Positions 35,095 to 43,265 of a stretch of DNA of 64,000 nucleotides are shown here, piece after piece. Within the stretch, counting starts at the first letter, position 1. Every line of letters starts with the position of its first letter. The stretch is taken from NCBI RefSeq assembly GCF_949282365.1, contig NZ_CASDOY010000003.1:1-64000 (forward strand). The letters are read 5' to 3'. Origin of the DNA: an uncultured Desulfovibrio sp. Lineage in GTDB: Bacteria; Desulfobacterota; Desulfovibrionia; Desulfovibrionales; Desulfovibrionaceae. The notes under the pieces are model-generated. The model had not been told where the DNA came from and did no database searches. It was given only the letters and a program-made list of their open reading frames with translations. The position numbers and the translations under genes are program-made.

Positions 35095-35763
35095 ATGCAT
35101 GACGTTTGCCGCATCCTGCTGGTGGACGATCACAAATTGCTCATGGAGGGCATCCGCAGCCTGCTGGCCCCCCACAGCCATTTGCGTGTGGCCGGCATGG
35201 CGCCCGACGGCAAGGAGGCCGTGGGCCTGGCCGCCACCCTGTCGCCCGACCTGGTCATCATGGACATCTCCATGCCCGGCATGAACGGCGTGGAAGCCAG
35301 CCGGGCCATCCTCCAGATACAGCCGGAAACGCGCATCCTCATCTATACCGGGCACGAGGACCAGCGGCATCTGCTGGAACTCATCCAGCTCGGCATCATG
35401 GGCCATGTCTGCAAGAGCGACCCGCCCTCGGTCCTGCTCCAGGCCATCGATGCCGTGCGGCAGGGCGAGGTCTTCCTCAGCTGCGCGGATCCCGGCGGCT
35501 GCATGGCGGCCCTCATGCGCCAGAACCGCCAGCGCCTCAGCAATGCCGGGGCCGGACAGGACATCGGCATGCTCTCGCCGCGCGAGAAGGAGATCTTCCG
35601 TCTGCTGGCCGACGGCTACAGCGTGCGGCAGATCGCCGACGTCCTCAACATCAGTCCCAAGACCGTGGAGACCCACAAGTACAGCGTGCTGACCAAGCTG
35701 CGCGCGGGCTCCATCAACGAGCTGACCAAGCTGGCCATACGGCTGGGCCTGGTCTCGCTCTAG
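35095..35763 (+). CDS. NarL/LuxR-type response regulator
   Basis: A 222-residue response regulator. The receiver domain has the acidic pair VDDH near residue 10, the phosphoacceptor aspartate in DLVIMDISMPG near 58 and the lysine in HVCKSDPP. The C-terminal LuxR-type helix-turn-helix begins at LSPREKEIFRLLADG near 160, with ISPKTVETHKYSVL as recognition helix. AAAGGCAGG precedes the start. No sensor kinase gene is adjacent, so it is an orphan; its position behind mgtE suggests only that they may be cotranscribed. Confidence 0.92.
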   Translation: MHDVCRILLVDDHKLLMEGIRSLLAPHSHLRVAGMAPDGKEAVGLAATLSPDLVIMDISMPGMNGVEASRAILQIQPETRILIYTGHEDQRHLLELIQLGIMGHVCKSDPPSVLLQAIDAVRQGEVFLSCADPGGCMAALMRQNRQRLSNAGAGQDIGMLSPREKEIFRLLADGYSVRQIADVLNISPKTVETHKYSVLTKLRAGSINELTKLAIRLGLVSL

Positions 35764-35829
35764 GCCTGTCGACACCAATTTTACAATTTTTCTCAAATAA
35801 AGAGAGGAGAGCGGCCACGCATGTCCCGT

Positions 35830-36105
35830 GAAGGATGCTTGCCGCATGTCCCCGCGCTCGTCTGAAAGAGCGCCCGGGGGAAAGGCTGGGGCTTTGGGGG
35901 AAGGGAGCCCCAGCAAGCAGCCACCCAAAGGGCGGCCTGCAGGGCCGTGCCCGTTGCGACGCAGGAAGCTACGGGCATCGACAGCAACGCGCGACCGGAT
36001 GGCGGCCTGCAGGGCCGTGCCCGTTGCGACGCAGGAAGCTACGGGCATCGACAGCAACGCGAGGGCCTTCCTTCCCCCTCAAAACAAAGCGTCACGGGGC
36101 CTGAG
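35830..36105 (-). repeat. Dispersed 70-bp-unit intergenic element, locus C (two full units)
   Basis: Read on the minus strand it begins right after the symporter stop: GTGACGCTTTGTTTTGAGGG, then two full units at exact 70-base period (core ends at 36060 and 35990), then CCCCAAAGCCCC, CCGGGCGCTC and the tail ACATGCGTGG near 35820. This order matches locus D almost throughout. The core here reads CCTGCGTCG where A, B and D have CCTTCGTCG. Confidence 0.92.
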
Positions 36106-37341
36106 CTAGTCTTCGCTCAGGGCCGCTCCCCGCTGGGGATCAAAGTCGTTCTCCATGCGGGAGATGAAGATGGCCGCCGTGGCGTCGCCCAGCACGTTGA
36201 TGGTGGTGCGGGCCATGTCCATGACACGGTCGATGCCGGCCACCAGGGCGATGGCTTCCAGCGGGATGCCCACATGGGTGAAGATCATGGAGAGCATGAT
36301 CAGGGCCGCGCCGGGCACGCCCATGGTGCCCACGCTGGCCAGCAGGGCGATGAGCAGCACGGAGAGCTGCTGGTCCAGGGGCAGGGGAATGCCGTAGATC
36401 TCGGCGGCGAAGATGGTCACGATGCCCATGTAGATGGCGGTGCCGTCCATGTTGATGGTATTGCCCAGGGGGATGGAAAAGCTGGAGACGCTGCGCGAAG
36501 CGCCCAGCTTCTGGACCGAGGTCAGGTTGGTGGACAGGGCCGCGGCGCTGGAACAGGTGGTGAAGCTGGTGAGCAGGGGGGCGCTCAAACCGCGGAAGAA
36601 GGTGCCGGGCCGGAGACCGGCATAGCGGACGCAGGGCAGGTAGGTGATGATCACGTGGATCAGGCAGCCCAGGTACATGATGCCGATGAGCTTGATGAGC
36701 GGCAGCAGCACTTCCAGCCCGTGGTTGGACACGGTGTAGGCCATGAGGGCGAAGACGCCGATGGGCGCATAGAGCATGACCATGCTGGTGACGCGGATCA
36801 TGACTTCGCTCATGGCATCGAAGAAGGCCGCGGCGGGCTTGGCCTTGTCGCCGCAGAGGCTGATGGCCATGCCCACCAGCACGGCGAAGAAGATGATCTG
36901 CAGGATATTGCCCTTGGCCAGGGCGTCCACGGGGTTGAGGGGCACGATGCCCATGAGCACCTGCACCAGGGAGGGCGCGGCCACTTCCTTGGCGGTCAGG
37001 TTGGCGGTGGACAGGTCCATGCCCACGCCGGGCTGGAAGACATTGCCCAGCGCCAGGCCGATGACCACGGCCAGGGCCGTGGTGGCGAAGTAGAAGATCA
37101 GGGTCTTGGCGGCCACACGGCCCAGGCGGCCCACGTCGCCCACGCTGGCCGCGCCGGAGATGAGGGTGGCCAGCACCAGGGGGACCACCACCATACGCAC
37201 CAGATTGATGAACAGATCGCCGAAGGGCTTGAACAGGGCGGCGCTGATGCCGAGTTTGGGGGCCAGTGTCCCGATCAGGATGCCCAGCACCATGCCGATG
37301 CCCATCTGGAGCGGCAGCCCCAGCTTCTTGCGTGCGCTCAT
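36106..37341 (-). CDS. Dicarboxylate/amino acid:cation symporter (DAACS family)
   Basis: A 411-residue GltP/DctA-type secondary transporter with about eight membrane segments and two re-entrant loops. The loop serine motif region FTTCSSAAALSTNL near residue 265, NTINMDGTAIYMG near 290 and the C-terminal GIDRVMDMARTTINVLGDA are the substrate and cation sites. Glutamate, aspartate or C4-dicarboxylates are the possible substrates; sequence alone does not decide. GAGGA is 5 bases before the start. A dispersed repeat element follows the stop. Confidence 0.93.
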   Translation of the reverse strand: MSARKKLGLPLQMGIGMVLGILIGTLAPKLGISAALFKPFGDLFINLVRMVVVPLVLATLISGAASVGDVGRLGRVAAKTLIFYFATTALAVVIGLALGNVFQPGVGMDLSTANLTAKEVAAPSLVQVLMGIVPLNPVDALAKGNILQIIFFAVLVGMAISLCGDKAKPAAAFFDAMSEVMIRVTSMVMLYAPIGVFALMAYTVSNHGLEVLLPLIKLIGIMYLGCLIHVIITYLPCVRYAGLRPGTFFRGLSAPLLTSFTTCSSAAALSTNLTSVQKLGASRSVSSFSIPLGNTINMDGTAIYMGIVTIFAAEIYGIPLPLDQQLSVLLIALLASVGTMGVPGAALIMLSMIFTHVGIPLEAIALVAGIDRVMDMARTTINVLGDATAAIFISRMENDFDPQRGAALSED

Positions 37342-37446
37342 AACGTCCTCACTGCATGTTTCATAGCGTTGACAGGATGATCGCCGACAGTAGGCGAGAA
37401 TCGTTTTGTGCGCAACGTTTTCTTGCGCGGGACGGCCGCCGGTCTT

Positions 37447-37929
37447 TTACAGGGGGCAGCGCATGTCGTACCAGCAGGCCTGGCCGTGCACGCTGTCGGA
37501 GCGGCCCAGCAGGACGAAGCCCAGGGCGCGGTAGAAGGGGATCAGGCCTTCCTTGCAGGTGAGGACGACGCTTTTTTTGCCGCGCTGGCGGGCAATGTCC
37601 ACAAAATGGCGCACCAGGGCCGTGCCGATGCCCTGATGCCGCCGTTCGGGGTCCACCGCCAGCCCGAAGACGGCCTGATGTGGCGCATCGTCCCGGTGCA
37701 GGGAAGCGTCGTGATAGAGCTCGTCCCGGCAGGTATCGAGACCGGTCATGCAGCCGTTGATGTGGCCCACGATGCGGCCGTCTTCCTCGGCCACGAAAAA
37801 ACAGTGCGGGAAGACGGCGAAACGCGCGGCGAAACTTTCCGGGGAGGCGGCTTCGGCAGGCGGGAAGCCGCGGGCTTCCAGCGCGGCGATGGCGGGCAGG
37901 TCCTGGACGCGGGCTTGTCGGATATGCAT
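37447..37929 (-). CDS. GNAT-family N-acetyltransferase
   Basis: A 160-residue GNAT enzyme. MHIRQARVQDLPAIAALE opens the fold, FGLAVDPERRHQGIGTALV near residue 92 is the acetyl-CoA pyrophosphate loop (RxxGxG type), and YRALGFVLLG ends it. It resembles the arylalkylamine/serotonin-acetyltransferase-like group, so an amine acceptor is plausible. AGGAG precedes the start, which lies just after the terminator of the large unknown gene upstream. The symporter gene follows 105 bases downstream. Confidence 0.88.
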   Translation of the reverse strand: MHIRQARVQDLPAIAALEARGFPPAEAASPESFAARFAVFPHCFFVAEEDGRIVGHINGCMTGLDTCRDELYHDASLHRDDAPHQAVFGLAVDPERRHQGIGTALVRHFVDIARQRGKKSVVLTCKEGLIPFYRALGFVLLGRSDSVHGQACWYDMRCPL

Positions 37930-37940
37930 GGGGACTCCTG

Positions 37941-37964
37941 AAAAGGGCCCCGCCGGGGCGGGGC
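37941..37964 (-). terminator. Intrinsic terminator of the 1020-residue protein gene
   Basis: On the minus strand GGCCCCGCC and GGCGGGGCC form a tight GC stem followed by CTTTTC. It lies 87 bases past the stop at 38051 and just before the acetyltransferase start. Confidence 0.65.
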
Positions 37965-38050
37965 CGCGTGGTCGGGCGGAAAGGGGAAGGGCCCGGGCTG
38001 CGGATCCGGCAGCCCGGCGGGCAATGGACCGTCTGCGCGGCGGAGCGGGC

Positions 38051-41000
38051 TCAGGCCGCCGGGCTCAGGACATGGCCCCGGCGCGCGGCCTCATGCAGCA
38101 CTTCCTTGCAGTAGCTGTCCTGCTGGCGCAGATAGAAGGCCAGGGCATTGGCAAAATTGTCGCCCAGCAGGCCGTCGAGGACCTGGGTGGTGATCTCGCG
38201 CTGCAGGGGCAGCAGGGAATGCAGGGCCAGGATGCCCTGCACTTCTTCCGTGGGCATGCTGTCCAGACGGCGCCAGAAGACGTCGCGCGAGCGGGGCAGG
38301 TAGTACCACATGTACATCAGGTCGAGCAGGTGGACGATGGCCTGGCGGGCGGCGTCCTGGTCCTTTTGCAGCAGCTGCCGCCAGAAGGCGGCGGGCTGTT
38401 CCAGCAGCAGGCGCCGGATGGTCGCCTGGGGGAAGAGCATGGCCAGCCTGACGAGATTGCTGAAGATCTGGCTGAACTTGCCGTCGTATTCCAGCGTGCG
38501 CATGCGCAGGTACATGTTGCGGTCCGCAAAGCCTTCGATGACGGCGGCCACGATGTCCGAGGAGCACTTGGAGACGATGGCGGCGCAGTTTTGCAGGGCG
38601 CCCACGGGATCGGCGATGCCCAGCCAGAAGAAGCAGAGCAGCAGGCCTTTGCCCAGGACGATGGACAGGGGGATGGAGACGGCGCTGCGGAACAGGTTGC
38701 CCACGACGGCTTCCTTGGGCAGCCCGCGGAAGATGTTGTGCCCCGAGATGTAGACGCTGTTGACCATGGCGATGACCGTGTACACGGCCAGCTCGCTGGT
38801 CTGGACCGTGATGCCCAGCCAGTCCTCCAGCAGCCACATGCGCACGACCACCTCCAGCAGCGGCACGGAGATGCCCGTGTAGAGCAGGGAGTCCGCCATG
38901 CGGCTCCAGCTCACATAGCGGTTCCAGGACAGGAGCATGGAACGGCAAAAGGCCCCGCCGCCCACCATGGATTGAAGGACGTTGCGCACGGCCGTGATGG
39001 CGAACCAGAGCAGGGCCCCGATCCAGGTCAGGATCCACCAGCTGTCCACATACCAGAAGGCCCACTGCGCCGGGATGAAGCCCAGCACGATCTTGAGCAG
39101 GTTCACCAGATTGCTGTTGAAGTAGTGGACGTTCCAGGCGGTGGCGGTATGGCGCATCATGCGCACGGGGTCGTGCTGTTCCGCATTGATGCCGCGGGCA
39201 TCCACGCCGCCCAGGGTCACCAAATTGCCGTCAGGGCTGATGGTGGTGGTCTTTTTTTCCAGTCCCCAGCCCCGGACCACGCGACAGCCCAGATGATGCA
39301 GCAGGGGCAGACGGCGCAGGCCCTGCAGCCAGCCGGGCGTGACGGCGGGTTCGTGATAGTGGGTGAAGCCGTAGATGTCGGTGTGTACGGGCAGGGTCAG
39401 GCGCTGGCCGCTCTTTTCGCGGCGCAGGGCCGCCCGGGCCTGGGGCGGCAGGGTCTCGGTGAAGATCAGGCCCATGCCGTGTGTCATGTGCGAACGGCTG
39501 GTGGAGTCGGTGCCGACACGGGATCCGAGCCAGGAAAGTTCATAAAAACTGCGCAGCTGGAGCAGGTTGTCCTGCACTTCCAGCAGCAGCTCGCGGCGGG
39601 GGGAATCTGCCGGTTCCTCCTGCACGATCTGCCGCACCACCTGCTTGAGGCGCAGGGGGCTGCCTTCGTTGATGGCCCGTTGCAGGGTATTGATGGCTTC
39701 CACATGCTGCAGCTGCCCCTTGGACCAGGTCCGCAGGTTGAACAGTTCCAGATGGGTGATGAGGCCCTTGCCGCGCCAGAGCAGCTCCAGCACGTCCCGG
39801 GCGTCCAGATCTTCCAGGCCCAGGATCATCTGGCAGGGGTGCAGGGGCACCAGGGCCTGCAGCAGCGCTTCGGGAGCGCGGAGCAGGACGGGAGGCAAAT
39901 CCTTGTGGGGCGCCAGGGGGAAAACGATGTCGGGATTGGCCTGCGGGCCCAGCCAGTCCTGCCGCAGGGTGTCGGGCATGAGGCCTTCCAGGGCCTCCAG
40001 CCGGGCCCGCAGCCGGGCCGCCTCCCCGTCGCGGCCGTCAAGACGGGGATCGGCGTGGAGGGCTTCCCGGGCCTGCTCCAGCGCCGGCTGCCATTGCTGC
40101 AGGATGTATTCGGCCAGATGCAGGGAAGAGGGCTGGCGCTGGCCCACGAAATGCAAAAAGTCTTCCGCCACCAGGGGCGGCGGGGGCGTGAGGCCCAGCT
40201 TCCCCGCCAGGGCGGCCGCGTGGCGCCCGTTCCAGGCGTCCAGCAGGCACAGCACATGACGGCGCATCCAGCGGTTCACCTCGGCGTATTCCTCAAGGAT
40301 GGCCGCGATGTCGGGACGCTGGAGCAGCTTGATGAAGGCCCGGCTGCTGTTGACGTTGAGCGGCGACCAGGTGAGCTCGATGAGCCTGTCATGGAAGGCG
40401 GCCCGGAACTCGATGCCGATGCGCACGGTGATGCCCATGATGCGCGCGGCCCGCAGCAGTTCGCTGGCGGCCCCGGGATCCACGGTATTGTAATAGATGA
40501 CCGTGAGGAAGCGCAGGCCCTTGACCCAGGCATCCATGACCAGATGGGTGGGGCTCTTGCGGCCCTTGGTGTTGGCGTCGTGGACGTGATGGTCGAAGGC
40601 CTGCTGGTTCCAGGCTTCGGGCATCTCCAGCAGATGATAGCGGCGCAGCAGCGAGCGGATCACATGCGGGGTGCCGCGCACGGCCTGATAGAAGTCATGG
40701 GCCAGGGGCAGCTGCGCATGGACGTGCGGCGCGGCCCGGACCAGGTCCTTCATGATCTGGATCAGCACGCGGGCCGTGTTCTTCTGCAGGCTGGAAAGGG
40801 CGGAGTAGAGGACTTCGTCATGCAGACGGCGCAGGGCGCGCAAACGCTCCTGCGGACCGCCGGCCTCCAGGCTTTCCAGCAGGATGATGACGGAACGGGC
40901 GATGCGCATGCCGGGGTCGGTGGTCAGCTTGATGATGCCGCGCGGGTGCAGGCCCTCTTCGGGCTGGCTCAGGCTGATGTCCATATGGCGGGCGGCCACG

Positions 41001-41113
41001 AAACTGTTGACCAGCTGGATCAGCTGGTGGTCCTGCAGGTCGAACAGCCAGGCGGGCTGCCTGTCCGGGCCGGAGGTGGTGACGGCGGTGGCGGAGTGTC
41101 TGGTGGCGCACAT
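38051..41113 (-). CDS. Large conserved-looking membrane protein of unknown function
   Basis: A 1020-residue protein I do not recognise. The first 700 residues are mostly helical and soluble-looking, with a possible enzymatic or repeat-like block (HLVMDAWVKGLRFLTVIYY and GITVRIGIEFRAAFHDR near 260-300). Hydrophobic segments lie at about 690-800: WILTWIGALLWFAITAV, AVYTVIAMVNSVYI and PLSIVLGKGLLLCFFWLG, so it is an inner-membrane protein with at least three to five spans. The C-terminal 200 residues are helical again. The start at 41113 has GGAAA 6 bases upstream. It is a single gene with its own terminator. Codon use matches the neighbours, so it is not a recent acquisition. Confidence 0.85.
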   Translation of the reverse strand: MCATRHSATAVTTSGPDRQPAWLFDLQDHQLIQLVNSFVAARHMDISLSQPEEGLHPRGIIKLTTDPGMRIARSVIILLESLEAGGPQERLRALRRLHDEVLYSALSSLQKNTARVLIQIMKDLVRAAPHVHAQLPLAHDFYQAVRGTPHVIRSLLRRYHLLEMPEAWNQQAFDHHVHDANTKGRKSPTHLVMDAWVKGLRFLTVIYYNTVDPGAASELLRAARIMGITVRIGIEFRAAFHDRLIELTWSPLNVNSSRAFIKLLQRPDIAAILEEYAEVNRWMRRHVLCLLDAWNGRHAAALAGKLGLTPPPPLVAEDFLHFVGQRQPSSLHLAEYILQQWQPALEQAREALHADPRLDGRDGEAARLRARLEALEGLMPDTLRQDWLGPQANPDIVFPLAPHKDLPPVLLRAPEALLQALVPLHPCQMILGLEDLDARDVLELLWRGKGLITHLELFNLRTWSKGQLQHVEAINTLQRAINEGSPLRLKQVVRQIVQEEPADSPRRELLLEVQDNLLQLRSFYELSWLGSRVGTDSTSRSHMTHGMGLIFTETLPPQARAALRREKSGQRLTLPVHTDIYGFTHYHEPAVTPGWLQGLRRLPLLHHLGCRVVRGWGLEKKTTTISPDGNLVTLGGVDARGINAEQHDPVRMMRHTATAWNVHYFNSNLVNLLKIVLGFIPAQWAFWYVDSWWILTWIGALLWFAITAVRNVLQSMVGGGAFCRSMLLSWNRYVSWSRMADSLLYTGISVPLLEVVVRMWLLEDWLGITVQTSELAVYTVIAMVNSVYISGHNIFRGLPKEAVVGNLFRSAVSIPLSIVLGKGLLLCFFWLGIADPVGALQNCAAIVSKCSSDIVAAVIEGFADRNMYLRMRTLEYDGKFSQIFSNLVRLAMLFPQATIRRLLLEQPAAFWRQLLQKDQDAARQAIVHLLDLMYMWYYLPRSRDVFWRRLDSMPTEEVQGILALHSLLPLQREITTQVLDGLLGDNFANALAFYLRQQDSYCKEVLHEAARRGHVLSPAA

Positions 41114-41794
41114 GACGGTTTCCAGGGTTGGGGAGGAGCGGCGGCGGAACGCAGCCTTGGGCGGGCGGATGGCGCGGCTGCCCGGGGGTGAAAAAATGTG
41201 ACAAATATCCGTGCGGATTGCAAACATCCGCCGGCAGGGGACGGCCGCAGCATCCGGGCCGTCGCGGCCTTTCCCGCGGACAGGTGCCGGGCCGGGCGCC
41301 ACGGCGCCTTCTCCTGCCACCGTCGCGCGCCGGACGGGCTTCGTGCGGCTGCGGGGCAGGGGATGCGGCACAGCGGAGAGGTCCCCGCAGGCCCGTCCCC
41401 GTCCTGAGTCACGTCTGGGGAGTGCGGCAGTCGCTTGCGGGCCCCAGGTCCGCGCCCGTCCGCTGTCCGTCCTGGGGCATGCCCGCCGCCCGGGCCAGGA
41501 TGCTGTGCCCGTCCCGAAAGAGGTCGCCGGGCCCGCGCGCACGCAGGCGGCGCGGACGGACATGGCCTGACCGCATTAGACGGGGACCGCTCCGGGGGAG
41601 ACGCGTTGGCGCCACAAGGCAACCGTGCCCGCTGGCCGCCCGTGCCCCGTCGTCCGTGCCCCGTTGGCCGGAGCATTTCCAGACGCTGGCCGCGAGCGGG
41701 CCGAAGACAGCAGCAGCGGCGCCGCGCGGTGCAGGGACAGGGGGCGGAGACAGCCGCCCGGCAACGGGAGACTGTGACGTTGCCTGCCTGAACG
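41114..41794. other. Long intergenic stretch without a gene
   Basis: About 680 very GC-rich bases between the large unknown gene and the tRNA-Ser terminator. Open frames exist on both strands because of composition, but none has a ribosome binding site with protein-like content. No RNA family or repeat was recognised. Confidence 0.45.
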
Positions 41795-41822
41795 AAAAAA
41801 CCCGCTGATTCCTCAGCGGGTT
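41795..41822 (-). terminator. Intrinsic terminator of tRNA-Ser
   Basis: On the minus strand AACCCGCTGA-GGAA-TCAGCGGGTT, a 10-bp perfect stem, followed by TTTTCG. Ten bases past the tRNA. Confidence 0.88.
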
Positions 41823-41831
41823 GCTTTCTCG

Positions 41832-41923
41832 TGGCGGAGAGGAAGAGATTCGAACTCTTGGTACGCTTTTAACGTACACACGATTTCCAATCGTGCTCCT
41901 TCGACCAACTCGGACACCTCTCC
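41832..41923 (-). tRNA. tRNA-Ser (GGA)
   Basis: A 92-base class II tRNA with long variable arm and encoded CCA. Acceptor stem GGAGAGG/CCTCTCC, anticodon loop TTGGAAA with anticodon GGA, variable arm around GTACGTTAAAAGCGTAC. A near-consensus promoter and an intrinsic terminator frame it. Confidence 0.97.
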
Positions 41924-41942
41924 GTGTCGTGAAGACCTGCTT

Positions 41943-41971
41943 TTTATAGGCAGATAGTCCTGCTTTGGCAA
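41943..41971 (-). promoter_or_regulatory. Promoter of tRNA-Ser
   Basis: On the minus strand TTGCCA, a 17-base spacer and TATAAA, 20 bases upstream of the tRNA. Confidence 0.8.
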
Positions 41972-42092
41972 GCAAAAAGTTGCCGTCGGCGGGATTTTAT
42001 TTTTGTTCTTTGTTTTTATCCTGTAAATCCAGATGATTGTCGGTATGTTGCCCTTCTTCCATCTTCCTCCGGAGACGGTCGCAGCTGCCCAC

Positions 42093-42188
42093 TCACGGGG
42101 CGTGATGGCGAAAGGGCGTACCGGCCCGCCCCTTGTACAGGGCAAAGGCCAGCGCAAGGATCAGGAGGACGAGCAGGCCTTGCAGCAT
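42093..42188 (-). CDS. Small membrane protein, 31 residues
   Basis: Begins MLQGLLVLLILALAFALY, one membrane span, then a short basic tail (KGRAGTPFRHHAP). AAAAGGA lies 7 bases before the ATG, inside the end of the 41-residue gene upstream; only 3 bases separate the two, so they are translationally coupled. The function is unknown. The support is the ribosome binding site, spacing and clean transmembrane composition; homologues would be needed to confirm it. Confidence 0.6.
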   Translation of the reverse strand: MLQGLLVLLILALAFALYKGRAGTPFRHHAP

Positions 42189-42191
42189 GCG

Positions 42192-42317
42192 CTAGTCCTT
42201 TTTGCCGTCCTTGTCGTCTTCTTCGCGCCTTCTTTTGCCGAGCATGTAAAAGAAGCCCAGCACGGCCAGGGCGAAGGCCACGATACCGGCCAGGTTGAGC
42301 ATGAAGATGTCGTCCAT
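42192..42317 (-). CDS. Small membrane protein, 41 residues
   Basis: MDDIFMLNLAGIVAFALAVL opens a single membrane span (about residues 8-26), followed by a highly charged tail (KRRREEDDKDGKKD). AGGAGA lies 5 bases before the ATG, an ideal ribosome binding site. It is immediately followed by a second single-span mini-gene. The layout recalls small stabilising subunits of membrane complexes, but there is no such complex next to it; fabI lies upstream. Function unknown. Confidence 0.7.
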   Translation of the reverse strand: MDDIFMLNLAGIVAFALAVLGFFYMLGKRRREEDDKDGKKD

Positions 42318-42458
42318 GTGGTCTCCTGAAAGGCTGGCCGGGCAGGAGCCCGGAGCCCGTCGTTGTCCGGCGGCCCGCCGGCGCGGGGCAATGACCCCAA
42401 CGCCGCCGGACCGCCTGCGGGACAGCTCGCCGGGCGGGAAGGCCCGGACAGCGGGCCG
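42318..42458. other. fabI-downstream spacer with GC-rich inverted repeat
   Basis: GTCCGGCGG (42365-42373) and CCGCCGGAC (42403-42411) form a 9-bp stem with a long structured loop. There is no T-run, so it may be a weak or Rho-independent-like stop between fabI and the small membrane proteins. Confidence 0.35.
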
Positions 42459-43223
42459 CTAGATGCCCAGCTGGCTGAAGCCGCTGTCCACGTAGATGAC
42501 TTCGCCGGTCACGCCGTGGGAGAGCTCGGAGGCCAGGAACACGGCCGCGCCGCCCACATCGGCGGTGGTCACGTTGCGGCGCAGGGGGGCGTGCTCTTCC
42601 ACGCGGGTGAAGATGTTTTTCAGGCCGGAGACGGCGGAGGCGGCCAGGGTCTTGATGGGACCGGCGCTCAGGGCGTTGACGCGCACGCCCTTTTCGCCCA
42701 TGTCGTAGGCCAGGTAGCGCACCGAGGCTTCCAGGGCGGCCTTGGCCACGCCCATGATGTTGTAGCCGGGGATGACCTTGGTGGAGCCGTGGTAGGTCAT
42801 GGTCAGCACCGAGGATCCGTCATGCAGCAGCGGCTCGAAAGCGCGGCAGACGCCGGTGAGGGAATAGGCGGAGATGTCCAGGGCCAGATGGAAACCGGCG
42901 CGGGACGTATCCAGGAAGCGGCCGCTCAGGTCCTCGCGATTGGCAAAGGCCACGGAATGGACCAGGATGTCCACCTCGCCCCATTTTTCCTTGACCAGAT
43001 CCGCGGCGGCCTGGATCTGGGCGTCGTCGGTGACGTCACACTGGAAGATGAACTCGCCGCCCAGTTCTTCACTCAGGGGCTCCACACGTTTTTTGATGGC
43101 GTCGCCCACATAGTTGAAGGCAAGGCGGGCGCCCTGTTCCTTGAAAGCGTTGGCGATGCCGTAAGCGATGCTCTTGTTGTTGGCCAGGCCCAGGATCAGG
43201 GCTTTTTTCCCGTTAAGCAGCAT
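42459..43223 (-). CDS. fabI: Enoyl-[acyl-carrier-protein] reductase (NADH) FabI
   Basis: A 254-residue short-chain dehydrogenase-fold enzyme for the last step of each fatty-acid elongation cycle. The FabI-type nucleotide motif GLANNKSIAYGIA near residue 12, the catalytic Y-x6-K in GYNIMGVAKAALE near 155, and the ending SGFSQLGI are diagnostic. AGGA lies 8-10 bases upstream. It is the last large gene of hisD-purC-fabI (gaps 26 and 42 bases). Confidence 0.96.
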   Translation of the reverse strand: MLLNGKKALILGLANNKSIAYGIANAFKEQGARLAFNYVGDAIKKRVEPLSEELGGEFIFQCDVTDDAQIQAAADLVKEKWGEVDILVHSVAFANREDLSGRFLDTSRAGFHLALDISAYSLTGVCRAFEPLLHDGSSVLTMTYHGSTKVIPGYNIMGVAKAALEASVRYLAYDMGEKGVRVNALSAGPIKTLAASAVSGLKNIFTRVEEHAPLRRNVTTADVGGAAVFLASELSHGVTGEVIYVDSGFSQLGI

Positions 43224-43265
43224 GTAGTATCCTCCAGGAGCCGCGCAGGCGGCCGGTAAAACAGA

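Noticed and set aside
35930..36061. Tandem repeats as a CRISPR array
   Set aside because: Only two units with the spacer itself repeated; the whole 70 bases recur, there are no unique spacers and no cas genes.
37748..41191. Very long open frame on the plus strand opposite the 1020-residue gene (and similar long antisense frames at 63-1973, 3170-5560, 10105-12717 and 21406-24759)
   Set aside because: These arise from high GC and strong third-position bias; they lack ribosome binding sites and read as low-complexity Gly/Ala/Gln-rich protein, while the opposite strand encodes clear families.
42161..42400. A 79-codon frame over the small membrane-protein genes
   Set aside because: Ser/Trp/Cys-rich translation without a ribosome binding site; the 41- and 31-residue frames have ideal sites and membrane-protein composition.
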